Under the pieces are notes generated by a model, which made no database searches, was not told the DNA's origin, and worked only from the letters and a program-made list of their open reading frames with translations. This document shows positions 27,788 to 36,699 of a stretch of 64,000 nt of DNA, piece by piece; within the stretch, counting starts at the first letter, position 1, and each line of letters starts with the position of its first letter. The translations under genes were made by a program, and so were the position numbers. Source of the DNA: Bacillus sp. V59.32b (GTDB lineage Bacteria; Bacillota; Bacilli; Bacillales; DSM-1321); the NCBI RefSeq assembly GCF_003429085.1, contig NZ_QVTC01000004.1, positions 1-64,000 of the forward strand, written 5' to 3'.

Positions 27788-27969
27788 TTTCATCTCTCCT
27801 CACTGTTGTAATGTTCCCCTTTACCCGAGGTTACACCGACAAATGATAGTGTGTACTTCTCTAGTACCCTTCCACAATTCAATAAAAACACAAATTACAA
27901 CTGGTAAATAAAGGTTTATTGCGAGTGGACCCTACTTTCTTTTCCACAAATATGTTTAATCTAGCCCAT

Positions 27970-27999
27970 AAAAAAGAGACTCCACTGTTTGGAATCTCA
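27970..27999 (-). terminator. Terminator of the 76-aa membrane protein gene
   Basis: GAGATTCC/GGAGTCTC stem (one mismatch), then TTTTTT on the minus strand. Confidence 0.65.
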
Positions 28000-28007
28000 C
28001 GAAATAA

Positions 28008-28238
28008 TCATCGAAATGACAAGTATAAAATATATCCGACAACAAAAACAAAAAAAAAACCGATTGCCAGAAAAATAGGATTTCGTAAATAAGGATGATT
28101 TTGGACGTTTTCATTCAATTGCGAATCGAACTCGCCCTTCATCGCCTTTTGGGTTCTTCCTGCACTGATAGTATAGATTAGAGAAACGAGAATAATTCCA
28201 ATGACGATAAGCATTAGAATCCAGATAAACGTGCTCAA
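28008..28238 (-). CDS. Small membrane protein with two helices
   Basis: A 76-aa protein, beginning MSTFIWILMLIVIGIILVSL, with one membrane helix at each end and a polar middle (about residues 30-50). TTG at 28238 follows GGAGGG at seven bases, while the upstream TTG at 28253 overlaps that site. The family is unknown to me. It lies 67 bp downstream of ykuI on the same strand, so it may be co-transcribed with it. Confidence 0.55.
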   Translation of the reverse strand: MSTFIWILMLIVIGIILVSLIYTISAGRTQKAMKGEFDSQLNENVQNHPYLRNPIFLAIGFFFVFVVGYILYLSFR

Positions 28239-28305
28239 GCTACTTCCCTCCAAGCCCTGTTTTGCTTAGCGTAACTCAAGCCGTATCGATTTATTCGGGG
28301 AAGCT

Positions 28306-29502
28306 TTAAAGAAGCTCGTCATGCTCATAAAGATAAGAATAAGAAAGATCCAAAAATAAATATTCTTCACTATTTAATGGATAGGAGAACGTACGGATTG
28401 ATTCACCTGTATCAATATCACTGTATAAATCCGATAAAATCCCCTTTTTCTCATATTTCATCTTAATAATATTTTCCAAGAAATAAGGTCGCCAACTCCA
28501 GTTTTTATGTAGATATTCCTGTTGGGTGATCCATTCACCGTTTTGCTTCAGCACATTCGGCGATTTTTGGAAGCCCTCTTCGTCACAGATATACAAGCGA
28601 AAACACATAGATTCGAACGATTTTCCCAGAGCGCCAAGTAATGCTTCATACGTATCAAGCTTTTTATGCTTATTGAGGAAAGCGTGTATTTCATCATTAA
28701 ATTGGACTGTTTTTTGATAGACTGTTTCCAACTTTTTCTTTTCATAGGAAATAAAATTGCGGGATTCACTCTGGAATTTCTCACGCAATAGATCTTTATC
28801 AATGAAATCCAGTTTAGGAGCCGCTAAATAAAACCCTTGATAATAACGTGCTCCGTTTTTCCAGGCGAATCTTAACTGATAATCCTGTTCGATATGCTCG
28901 AATAACAAATTGGCCCCTATTTTTCTGGCCAGCATGCCGAGCGAGAAAAGAATAACCTGGAAAGCATCTCCGCCGGTTTTTCTAAGTTTGTCCAAGTTAA
29001 TCTTCAGTATATGCGGTGACATCTGCGCGATCCGGTCTAAATGACTTTCCTCACCGAGGTGATCAATCGCGATTTTAATTCCATAGGTTTTATAGTAAGC
29101 AAGCAGATGCTGCAATCGCTCAAGATTATGTGAGTAATCCGTGTCGGATAATTCCAGGACGACTCGCCCTATTTCACTCGGTTTCAAATATTTATGGATC
29201 ATTTCCAAAAAGCTTTCACCCTGGTCAAAAAGCAAAAGATTCGGGTCACGGTTAATAAAAATCAAGAAATTTTCATCATTCTTGACGATTTGCTGCAACG
29301 CCTTCTCTAACAAAAGGTTATCCACATCAATCCTGTATTCTTCCGGTATTGTTTGGTCATGAAAAAAAGGGCCAAGACTTATGTCATGCTGAAACCGGCC
29401 AAGAATTTCATACCCGATAACACGATGTTCATCCGCGCTGAATATTGGTTGAAAAACCGGTTGAACCTTTTCCGGATTTGTTAAAATCTCCATCGCATCC
29501 AT
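28306..29502 (-). CDS. ykuI: EAL-domain protein YkuI
   Basis: A 398-aa protein with an N-terminal EAL domain (about 1-245; the signature glutamate is in GYEILGR, with further motifs INRDP, ELSD and KIAIDHLG) and a C-terminal PAS-like YkuI_C domain (about 255-398). In B. subtilis YkuI binds c-di-GMP and has no demonstrated phosphodiesterase activity, so it may be a sensor. ATG follows AGGAGG at eight bases. No membrane segment is present. Confidence 0.9.
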   Translation of the reverse strand: MDAMEILTNPEKVQPVFQPIFSADEHRVIGYEILGRFQHDISLGPFFHDQTIPEEYRIDVDNLLLEKALQQIVKNDENFLIFINRDPNLLLFDQGESFLEMIHKYLKPSEIGRVVLELSDTDYSHNLERLQHLLAYYKTYGIKIAIDHLGEESHLDRIAQMSPHILKINLDKLRKTGGDAFQVILFSLGMLARKIGANLLFEHIEQDYQLRFAWKNGARYYQGFYLAAPKLDFIDKDLLREKFQSESRNFISYEKKKLETVYQKTVQFNDEIHAFLNKHKKLDTYEALLGALGKSFESMCFRLYICDEEGFQKSPNVLKQNGEWITQQEYLHKNWSWRPYFLENIIKMKYEKKGILSDLYSDIDTGESIRTFSYPLNSEEYLFLDLSYSYLYEHDELL

Positions 29503-29573
29503 GAGTATATCCTCCTATCATGAAGCACTCCATGAAAGAATTATACCATTGCCTCATAAGCAGTGAAATGAAA

Positions 29574-29656
29574 ACAGCCTGTCCCCCTATTTTTTGAAGA
29601 CCGACGGCATTCCTGTGAAAGAATGCAAATAGTCTATTAGGGAACAGGCTGTTCTA
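29574..29656 (-). terminator. Long stem-loop after the 67-aa gene
   Basis: AACAGCCTGTTCCC and GGGGGACAGGCTGTT form the outer stem of about 14 bp around an 83-bp region that also contains an inner GCATTC/GAATGC stem. TTTTCATT follows on the minus strand. It may be a terminator with an unusually large loop or a small structured RNA. Confidence 0.45.
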
Positions 29657-29860
29657 CTACTCAGCTATCATTTTATTAAGTTTGATAAACGTGTTGAGGA
29701 TCATCCTTCTTTTGAAATAGCCTCTTTTTTTGACGACAAGGTCATTTAAAACGGCCACAACCTCCCCGGAATCTTCCAATGATTCAAATCCGGAAATATG
29801 AATCCTGATTAATCCCAGATTGGAAGGGATAAACAGTTTTTCACACGTACGGTTCTTCAT
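29657..29860 (-). CDS. Hypothetical 67-aa protein
   Basis: A small basic soluble protein beginning MKNRTCEKLFIPSN and ending with a Lys/Arg-rich helix (KKRGYFKRRM). GAGGGAAT precedes the ATG at seven bases. It lies between the SLC13-type carrier and ykuI on the same strand. I do not recognise the family. No membrane segment or cysteine pair is seen. Confidence 0.5.
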   Translation of the reverse strand: MKNRTCEKLFIPSNLGLIRIHISGFESLEDSGEVVAVLNDLVVKKRGYFKRRMILNTFIKLNKMIAE

Positions 29861-29928
29861 GATGCCATTCCCTCACTTCTTTAAAGATGGCAGGGATGCT
29901 CTCCTAAGGTCCATCATGAGAAGCAAAA

Positions 29929-31791
29929 TTAGAATGGGAAAAACAAAGGTATAACAACAATCATGATCAAACCGATGAATATTTGCAATAAAATTCCAAT
30001 TAAGGCAAAGTCCTTATATTTATATTCGCCCGCTGTCATGACCAGTGCGTTCGTTGGCGAAGCAACGGGAGTCGAAAAGGCCATCGAGGCAGCAACAGCA
30101 ACGCATAATAGAAATGGATAAGGACTGTGGTGCATCGTAACGGCGCTTAAGAAAGCGATGGGCGCTATTAAGAAAGCGGTGGCCGCATTCGAAATAAATT
30201 GGGCGAGTATCATCGTCAGTAAATAGAACCCCGAAAGAAGAGCGTATGGCCCGAACCCGCCAAGGACTTCGTTTATTCCATTGCTTATCAGCTTCGCTCC
30301 TCCTGTATTATTAAGAGCAATCGCCAGAGGAACCATCGCCGCAAGCAGGACAACAGACTCCCAATTTATTTGCTGATAGGCCTCTTCAATCGATCTGATG
30401 CATCCGGTTACGATCATCAAAAATGCCGCAGTTAAAACGGACAGGACCGGTGGCATGATATCGACAGCCAGTAGAATAAGCATGATTCCTATGATCCCAG
30501 CCGCAATCGGTGCTTTGCCTAATGGATCAGTGTGTTCCTTTTCTTCTGATTCACTGCCGATAACAATGACATCCTGCAGATCCGCGGATATCCTGTTTAT
30601 ATTGTCCCATTCACCATGAATTAAGAGAGCATCTCCAGACTGTAACTGTTCTGTACCCACATCTGCCTGAATGTATTCCCCTTTTCGATTGATCGCCAGC
30701 ACATTGCACTGATATTTTTCCCGAAAATGGACATCTTTCAGTGTTTGGTTTTCATAATCGGAATGAGGAACGATAAGGATTTCAGTCAGGCCGAATTTGC
30801 TGCCAAGGAAATGCTTCTTTATCGCATCAGCATTAAACTTCTTCAGCTCCAGGTCATAATCCTCAGCCAATCTTTTTACGTACTCCTCTTCACCAAAAAC
30901 AAGAATGATGTCATCCGGATGCAGAATTTCATCTGCTTTAGCAGAGAACGTTTGACTTTTTTGGCGCAACGATTTTTCTTTTATTTTTCTTGTAATTTCT
31001 ATGACTGTAATTTCATACTTAATCGGCAAAATTAGACCGGAGAGCCTTTCACCGACTATATCTGATTCCTCGGGAATATTTAGATAAAACAATCGGTCAT
31101 ACACTTTGTACATGCCGGCCAGCTCCGAGGCAGAAATATCCTTCCCGCTGTTCCTAGTGGTTACCGCTTCATTCGGAAGCAGCTTCCTGCCTGCCGTAAG
31201 CATAAAGATGAGACCCGCCCCCAAAACGACAAGGCCAATCGGCGTAAAATCAAAAACATCAAATGTATCAAATTCATTCTTTCGCAATACATCATTGACA
31301 ATCATATTAGGCGAATTAGAAATTAACATCAGAACTCCGCCAAGGCTGCTGGCATAGGCAAGCGGAAGCAGGAATCTCGATGGGCTTGTTTTCTGCTTAA
31401 GCGCCATGCTGGTCACGATCGGAAGCAACACAGCTACAGTCGCCGTCCCGCTGAACAGGCCGCTGAACAGGCCGCTGAACAGGCCGGCCGTAAGCATGAC
31501 AATCACAAAAAGCTTCCGCTCACTATTGCCACTCAGGCTAAGAAAATAACTCCCGAGCCTTTCCGCAAGACCGCTGCCAAATGCCCCAGCGCTTACAATA
31601 TATAATCCGGCAATCATGATCACGACTGGATTCGAGAAGCCTGAAAGGGCCTCTTCCATAGTAAGAATTCCCGTTATACTAAGCACTAATAGTGCGGTTA
31701 GGGCAACTAAATCAGCTCGGAATTTCCCTTGAATAAAGGTGGCTATCGTCACAACAATGATAATAAATGTAAAAAGCATGGACTGCGTCAT
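29929..31791 (-). CDS. SLC13/DASS-type carrier with cytoplasmic TrkA-C domains
   Basis: A 620-aa membrane protein: an N-terminal block of about six helices, two soluble RCK_C/TrkA-C-like domains (about 215-400: LSGLILPIKYEITVIEI..., RKGEYIQADVGTEQLQSGDALLIHG), then about six more helices. The motif SNSPNMIVN and the repeat half SNAATAFLIAPIA fit the divalent anion:sodium symporter family, which carries dicarboxylates, sulfate or similar anions. The sequence contains an in-frame 12-bp triplication (GLFS) in helix 3. It is monocistronic as far as seen. Confidence 0.8.
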   Translation of the reverse strand: MTQSMLFTFIIIVVTIATFIQGKFRADLVALTALLVLSITGILTMEEALSGFSNPVVIMIAGLYIVSAGAFGSGLAERLGSYFLSLSGNSERKLFVIVMLTAGLFSGLFSGLFSGTATVAVLLPIVTSMALKQKTSPSRFLLPLAYASSLGGVLMLISNSPNMIVNDVLRKNEFDTFDVFDFTPIGLVVLGAGLIFMLTAGRKLLPNEAVTTRNSGKDISASELAGMYKVYDRLFYLNIPEESDIVGERLSGLILPIKYEITVIEITRKIKEKSLRQKSQTFSAKADEILHPDDIILVFGEEEYVKRLAEDYDLELKKFNADAIKKHFLGSKFGLTEILIVPHSDYENQTLKDVHFREKYQCNVLAINRKGEYIQADVGTEQLQSGDALLIHGEWDNINRISADLQDVIVIGSESEEKEHTDPLGKAPIAAGIIGIMLILLAVDIMPPVLSVLTAAFLMIVTGCIRSIEEAYQQINWESVVLLAAMVPLAIALNNTGGAKLISNGINEVLGGFGPYALLSGFYLLTMILAQFISNAATAFLIAPIAFLSAVTMHHSPYPFLLCVAVAASMAFSTPVASPTNALVMTAGEYKYKDFALIGILLQIFIGLIMIVVIPLFFPF

Positions 31792-31962
31792 TCGGTACCC
31801 CCAGGTAGATGTTCGCTCTTGAAGGATATTTGTCTCTATATTTTTTAATATCCTAATTCTTTTAAAAGCAATGAATAAAAGTATAATATATTCTTCTTTT
31901 TATGTATATTGTTTGTTAGTATGAGAAAGTAACACTTATTAGAACTAGATAGGTTGATCATA

Positions 31963-32823
31963 ATGAAAAATAAGATAACCCGCAGATCGTTTCTAAAAAG
32001 ATCACTTGCGGCCATTCTCGCTTTGTCCGGTCTTAGCGTAAGCGGCAAGTACTACACTCATGAAATTGAACCTAAATGGCTTGATATTAATACTATTTCC
32101 ATAAATAATCCACTAATCCCGAAAGGATTTAACGGGTTTAGGATCGTTCAGTTCAGCGATACGCATTTAGGATTCCAATTCCAGCTTGCTGACCTGGAAT
32201 CGATTATCGGAAAAATCAATGATTTGAAACCCGATTTGATCATTTTCACGGGTGACTTGATGGATCATCCCAATCAATACCCCTTTCAAAAGGAGACCAT
32301 TCCGCTTTTACGGAAATTGCAAGCTCCGCATGGAAAGTTCTGTATATATGGCAACCATGACCATGGCGGGTATGGTTCAAAAATATACGATCATATTATG
32401 CGCCAGTCTGACTTTCACGTTCTGCTCAATGCCAATACCTCGATTTCTCTCTTAAATGGAGATGAATTGTTCATTGCAGGCCTTGATGATCCCGTGCTTG
32501 GAAATCCTGATTTTGCCGCAGCAACAGCAGGCATCCCGAAAAACAGCTACACGATTCTGCTCTCACATGCTCCCGATCTCGCTGATACAGCGGCAACATA
32601 CGATATTCAACTGCAGCTGAGCGGCCATAGCCACGGCGGCCAAGTGCAAATCCCATTTGCCGGGGCTCTTATTACACCGCCTTTTGCAGAGAAGTATAAA
32701 GAAGGCACTTTTGATATAGACCAATTAAAACTTCATGTGAACAGAGGACTTGGAACAACCCGCCTTCCGTATCGCTTCTTGTCCAGACCGGAGATTACCG
32801 TGTTCGATTTAAAGTCTCACTAA
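31963..32823 (+). CDS. ykuE: Tat-exported metallophosphoesterase YkuE
   Basis: A 286-aa calcineurin-type phosphoesterase with an N-terminal twin-arginine signal (TRRSFLKR, R7-R8, followed by a hydrophobic stretch). Dimetal-site motifs are in order: FSDTHLG, TGDLMDH, GNHDHGG, SHAPD and GHSHGGQ. YkuE of B. subtilis is exported by the TatAy-TatCy route to the cell wall. ATG at 31963 is ten bases after AGG; the TTG at 31954 is too close to it. The Tat translocase genes are not in this window. Confidence 0.9.
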   Translation: MKNKITRRSFLKRSLAAILALSGLSVSGKYYTHEIEPKWLDINTISINNPLIPKGFNGFRIVQFSDTHLGFQFQLADLESIIGKINDLKPDLIIFTGDLMDHPNQYPFQKETIPLLRKLQAPHGKFCIYGNHDHGGYGSKIYDHIMRQSDFHVLLNANTSISLLNGDELFIAGLDDPVLGNPDFAAATAGIPKNSYTILLSHAPDLADTAATYDIQLQLSGHSHGGQVQIPFAGALITPPFAEKYKEGTFDIDQLKLHVNRGLGTTRLPYRFLSRPEITVFDLKSH

Positions 32824-32903
32824 ATTATTATATCATTAGAGAGGACATGAAAAAACAGCTTTCAGAAATTACCTCTTATGTACGAACAGGCGCTTACTTC
32901 TTC

Positions 32904-32931
32904 TTACAAACAAATCCTAGAATGATATAAT
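32904..32931 (+). promoter_or_regulatory. Putative sigma-A promoter of ykyB
   Basis: TTACAA (32904-32909), 16-bp spacer, TATAAT (32926-32931), about 35 bp before the ykyB ATG. Confidence 0.55.
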
Positions 32932-32968
32932 AAAAATAGACGGAAAGGTCTATGAAAGGAGTTACCAT

Positions 32969-33460
32969 ATGCGTCAAACAGAAGGACAGAGTTCCAGTGA
33001 AGATCATTCAGTAAATTTTCTTGCGCAATCACTCTTTGTGGTTAATAAACATGCAAAAACAGCACCAGAACCAAAGTACCTTTATAATTTAAAACGCGCC
33101 GCTATAAACAAAATGCTCACAGAAGGCAAAGCCGAGAAAAAAGGATTGCATTTCTCGGACAATCCTAGATTTTCTGCGCAACAATCAGATGTCATCATCG
33201 AATGTGGCGATTTTATTTTTCACTTACCCCCAACAAGGGATGATTTAAAAAATTTACCTCACCTAGGAAGCCGCACCGCTCATGTTCGGAATCCAAAGGC
33301 AACACTTTCCCTTTCCAAAGCAAAGCAAGTCCTGCAAGACTATGTGGGCAATCTCGAGGAATTAAATAAGGACAAGCCTAAAGGATCCAAGCAACATCAG
33401 AAAAATAATTTCCAAAATACGTTCCCGTCCTCATTTCTTGGTAAAGGATTTAAATATTGA
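32969..33460 (+). CDS. ykyB: YkyB-like protein
   Basis: A 163-aa soluble protein of the YkyB family: a conserved core with LAQSLFVVNKHAKTA, LYNLKRAAINKML and HLGSRTAHVRNPKATLSLSKAK, then a basic low-complexity tail ending SSFLGKGFKY. The function is unknown. AAAGGAG precedes the ATG. It lies between ykuE and cheV as in Bacillus genomes. Confidence 0.8.
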   Translation: MRQTEGQSSSEDHSVNFLAQSLFVVNKHAKTAPEPKYLYNLKRAAINKMLTEGKAEKKGLHFSDNPRFSAQQSDVIIECGDFIFHLPPTRDDLKNLPHLGSRTAHVRNPKATLSLSKAKQVLQDYVGNLEELNKDKPKGSKQHQKNNFQNTFPSSFLGKGFKY

Positions 33461-33501
33461 TTGAGCGCCTTTCTTAGGTGACGATATATACCATTCTATC
33501 T

Positions 33502-33545
33502 AAAAAACGGGTGCCAAAGCATTAGCTTTGGCACCCGTTTTCATT
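33502..33545. terminator. Bidirectional terminator between ykyB and cheV
   Basis: ACGGGTGCCAAAGC and GCTTTGGCACCCGT form a 14-bp perfect stem flanked by AAAAA and TTTT. Confidence 0.85.
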
Positions 33546-33547
33546 TG

Positions 33548-34453
33548 CTATAAAATATGCTGGTCTATCAACTGGATCAGCTCTGCAATTTCAGGTTTGC
33601 TGACCTGTGCATCAGCGCCTACTATCTGGCCTTTATGACGAAGGTCGTCAGTAATCAGCGAAGAGAAAATGATAACCGGCAATATTCCCAGACCTGCATC
33701 CCCTTTAATTCTTTTCGTTAAATGATGCCCATCCATTTGCGGCATTTCCACATCAGTAATGACCATTTGAATTTCTGAGCCAATATCTTTCCCGGAAGCA
33801 AGCAGCCCTTCCAGATATTGCAGGGCATCGAGGCCGTTCTCAAAAAATTCAAGGTTCTGAAAACCGGCTTCATTCAATGTATCATGCAGGAGCTTTCTTA
33901 AAAGAGGAGAATCTTCTGCGACAACAATCCTTTTATTGGAGCGCTCGCGCTTACCTAATTTCTTAACCTGCTGAATATTGATCCCTGACTCAGGGTTAAT
34001 ATCCACAACAATCTTTTCAAAATCAAGCAATAAAATCATCTCGCTGTTCAATTTAACAACGCCAATAATCTGGCTGTCAATTCCTTGATAGCTTTCAGAA
34101 GGCTTCTCAATCTCTCCCCAGGAAATCCGGTGGATTTGCGAAACATTATGAACATGGAAAACTATTTTTAATTGGTTAAATTCAGCAACGATGAATTTAT
34201 CCAATGCCGGGTTCTCCGCAGGTGGGAAACCTAATGCCTGAGCAACATTGATTACTGGAAGCACTTCCCCGCGCAATTCAATAATGCCTTCCACATTTTG
34301 ATGGGCGTGAGGCACCAGCGTAACTGGTATAGGATTAATGATTTCCTTAACCTTTATTACATTAATCCCGAATTTATTCTCTCCGATGCCGAACTCGACA
34401 ATTTCCAATTCATTTGTGCCGCTTTCAAGCAGTATTCCTTTAACATTCTCCAT
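33548..34453 (-). CDS. cheV: Chemotaxis coupling protein CheV
   Basis: A 301-aa fusion of a CheW-like coupling domain (about 10-155) and a receiver domain (about 172-300) with the phospho-acceptor in VITDVEMPQMDG, and VAEDS and SKPE at the other active-site positions. CheV links receptors to CheA and takes part in adaptation. GAAGGGCG precedes the ATG. It is monocistronic. In B. subtilis it is controlled by sigma-D; I see only a weak sigma-D-like sequence here. Confidence 0.93.
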   Translation of the reverse strand: MENVKGILLESGTNELEIVEFGIGENKFGINVIKVKEIINPIPVTLVPHAHQNVEGIIELRGEVLPVINVAQALGFPPAENPALDKFIVAEFNQLKIVFHVHNVSQIHRISWGEIEKPSESYQGIDSQIIGVVKLNSEMILLLDFEKIVVDINPESGINIQQVKKLGKRERSNKRIVVAEDSPLLRKLLHDTLNEAGFQNLEFFENGLDALQYLEGLLASGKDIGSEIQMVITDVEMPQMDGHHLTKRIKGDAGLGILPVIIFSSLITDDLRHKGQIVGADAQVSKPEIAELIQLIDQHIL

Positions 34454-34596
34454 TTAATTCGCCCTTCCTTCGTCTCCAAATCGATAATTAGTCGGACATA
34501 TTGCAGTAAAAAATAGATATCCTCACAGATTTTTTCGGCAAATTAAATGAATTCTTAATAACAAAGCGATAATTAGATCAGGTTTAATTGCTTTTT

Positions 34597-35880
34597 TTAG
34601 TCTGTCTGCTCTTTATAGAGTGGAAGAGTCATGAATATCTCCGTGCCCTTGCCAGGTTCACTTTCATATTCAATCCCTCCATGATGACTTTCAATGATTG
34701 ATTTCGTGACCATTACGCCTAAGCCCGTTCCGGTATCCTTTAGTGTAAAAAAGGGTTCACCTATTCTTTCAAGCTGCTGCTGATCCATTCCTATGCCATT
34801 ATCGGTAATCGCGATCAACGCTTTCCCGTCATGCTTTGTTACATTGATCATCACCCTGCCATTTGTATGATTGATCGATTCTACCGAGTTTTTAATCAAA
34901 TTATAGAAAACCTGCTTAAGCTTGCCCAAATCGCCGATCAATTTATAATCGTGATGAATGTAATAACTCAAGTCCACACCATTCATATTTGAATACGATT
35001 TCATGACATTCATAACATCTTTTATGAGGCTGGAAACTTGGAAGATCTCACGCTTTTCGGAATTTTGCTTCGCAAGATCCAAATAATCAGCAATGATGGA
35101 CTCTGCCCTTGCCAATTCAGACAATACTAGCTGCATGTATTCTTTGTTCATCGCCGATTCATCATCCTTCATCAGTTGTATAAAGCCTCTAACGACGGTC
35201 AACGGGTTTCTAATCTCATGCGCCACACTGGCAGCCAATTCACTGACAACGTTCATCTTTTCTGAATTAATAATTTGTATTCTGAGCAAGTCGTTCTCTT
35301 CCATATATTCCTCATAGAAAACCATGGTCAACAGAACTACAGTATAACAAAGGCCACCCATTAGAACGGCCTGGAAAAAGGCATCCGTATAGAAGACGCT
35401 TTCGTTATCGCCTGCATTGAAAATAAGCATTGCACCATAAAATGTGAGCACGGATGCCGTGCCGGCCAAAAGCGCATACATATATTTTCGCTTCTTGGAA
35501 AACCCGCTCCAAAAATATGAAAAAATAAGAGGAAGTGCATATAAGAAAGGGATCATAATGAACGATGCCAACAATCCTTTGCTACCGAGAAAAATACGTA
35601 ATAGACTTGTCAGAAGGATAAGTAGAAAAGCATAATTCCTTCCGCAATAAAAAAAGGCGAATATAATGACTAAAGAACGAAAATCATAGGAAACCCCGTT
35701 AACACCTGCTATAGGAAAAATCATACTTAATATCGCGGATATGGCCAAAAGCAAAAATCGATGAAATTGATTTCGTCTATTATTCGGGAAGTAATTCATT
35801 TTCCCCACAAAACCATGATAAAGAAATACCGGTAAAATAATGATTAATAAATGCAAAAAAACATTTTCCAAGTTTAACAT
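34597..35880 (-). CDS. Membrane sensor histidine kinase with 5TM-LYT-type input
   Basis: A 427-aa kinase. The N-terminal half holds about six hydrophobic segments resembling the 5TM-5TMR_LYT sensor of KinB/LytS-type proteins. The phospho-acceptor H221 lies in ASVAHEIRNPLTVVRGF, followed by the ATPase motifs N (FYNLIKNSVES), G1 (DNGIGMD) and G2 (GTGLGVMVTKSIIESHHGG). The layout fits the sporulation kinases feeding Spo0A. AAGGAATG precedes the ATG. No response regulator is adjacent, as expected for an orphan phosphorelay kinase. Confidence 0.8.
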   Translation of the reverse strand: MLNLENVFLHLLIIILPVFLYHGFVGKMNYFPNNRRNQFHRFLLLAISAILSMIFPIAGVNGVSYDFRSLVIIFAFFYCGRNYAFLLILLTSLLRIFLGSKGLLASFIMIPFLYALPLIFSYFWSGFSKKRKYMYALLAGTASVLTFYGAMLIFNAGDNESVFYTDAFFQAVLMGGLCYTVVLLTMVFYEEYMEENDLLRIQIINSEKMNVVSELAASVAHEIRNPLTVVRGFIQLMKDDESAMNKEYMQLVLSELARAESIIADYLDLAKQNSEKREIFQVSSLIKDVMNVMKSYSNMNGVDLSYYIHHDYKLIGDLGKLKQVFYNLIKNSVESINHTNGRVMINVTKHDGKALIAITDNGIGMDQQQLERIGEPFFTLKDTGTGLGVMVTKSIIESHHGGIEYESEPGKGTEIFMTLPLYKEQTD

Positions 35881-36015
35881 TTTATCATTCCTTAAAAATG
35901 TTATAAAAGATAACTATACAACTCCCTTATCATCGGACGTTTAACAAGAAATTTTTACTGTTTAAAAAAACCGGATTCCACTTAACGAAACCCAGTAATA
36001 AGACGTCAGCTCTTA

Positions 36016-36516
36016 TTATTTTTTCACAACCAATGTGCTGGCAATCATATCATGCAATCCCTGCTTTTTCTCCGTGAATGCAGCCATAATATAACCGATA
36101 TAGAAAATTCCAGATAAATACATTGCCATTAATCTTCCAAAAGCTCTCCAAAAGGAAATACGTTCCCCATTTAGATCGGTCACTTTGATTCCAACCAGCT
36201 TTTTTCCTACCGTTGCCTGCCATTTTGATGAATGAAGCAAGGTAGAGTAAAGAACGGTTATGATTAACGTTATAACCATCATGACAAGAAAGAAAAACAA
36301 AAGTCTCAAGTCTTCTTCCGGTGAAGTATATCCTGTGTCGTTCACGGTTCCTTCAACATAGCCGGAGGTTCCGATAAGGAAAAATCCAATTAGATATAAA
36401 ATAAAAGCAGGAATCCCTATAATTAACGAATCAATGAGATATGCACCAAAGCGAATCCAAAATCCCGCATATTCCTTCCTTTCTGTCTGAAAATCATTTG
36501 ATATTACTTGCTCCAT
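36016..36516 (-). CDS. RDD-family membrane protein
   Basis: A 166-aa protein with three membrane segments. The RDD signature is present: R and D in WIRFGAYLIDSLIIG and the final KLVGIKVTDLNG..FWRAFGR block. RDD proteins are of unclear function; some affect sodium or compatible-solute tolerance. GGGAGGC precedes the ATG. It is divergent from patA. Confidence 0.85.
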   Translation of the reverse strand: MEQVISNDFQTERKEYAGFWIRFGAYLIDSLIIGIPAFILYLIGFFLIGTSGYVEGTVNDTGYTSPEEDLRLLFFFLVMMVITLIITVLYSTLLHSSKWQATVGKKLVGIKVTDLNGERISFWRAFGRLMAMYLSGIFYIGYIMAAFTEKKQGLHDMIASTLVVKK

Positions 36517-36699
36517 TATGTATGCCTCCCAAATATTACAATCAAATTACATTAACATTATAACAAGTTCTCTTATATCTCACCATTATCTGACATAATT
36601 CTTAGAACTGCCTTCAAAATTATGAAACATGGGAGGTTAGGTTTTTCCCTGGCACCCGATGTAGTGTAAAATAGATAACAGAAAGGGAGGAACACTGGA

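Noticed and set aside
34500-34560. Sigma-D promoter of cheV
   Set aside because: Only weak similarity to the -10 GCCGATAT and no clear -35, so not listed as a feature.
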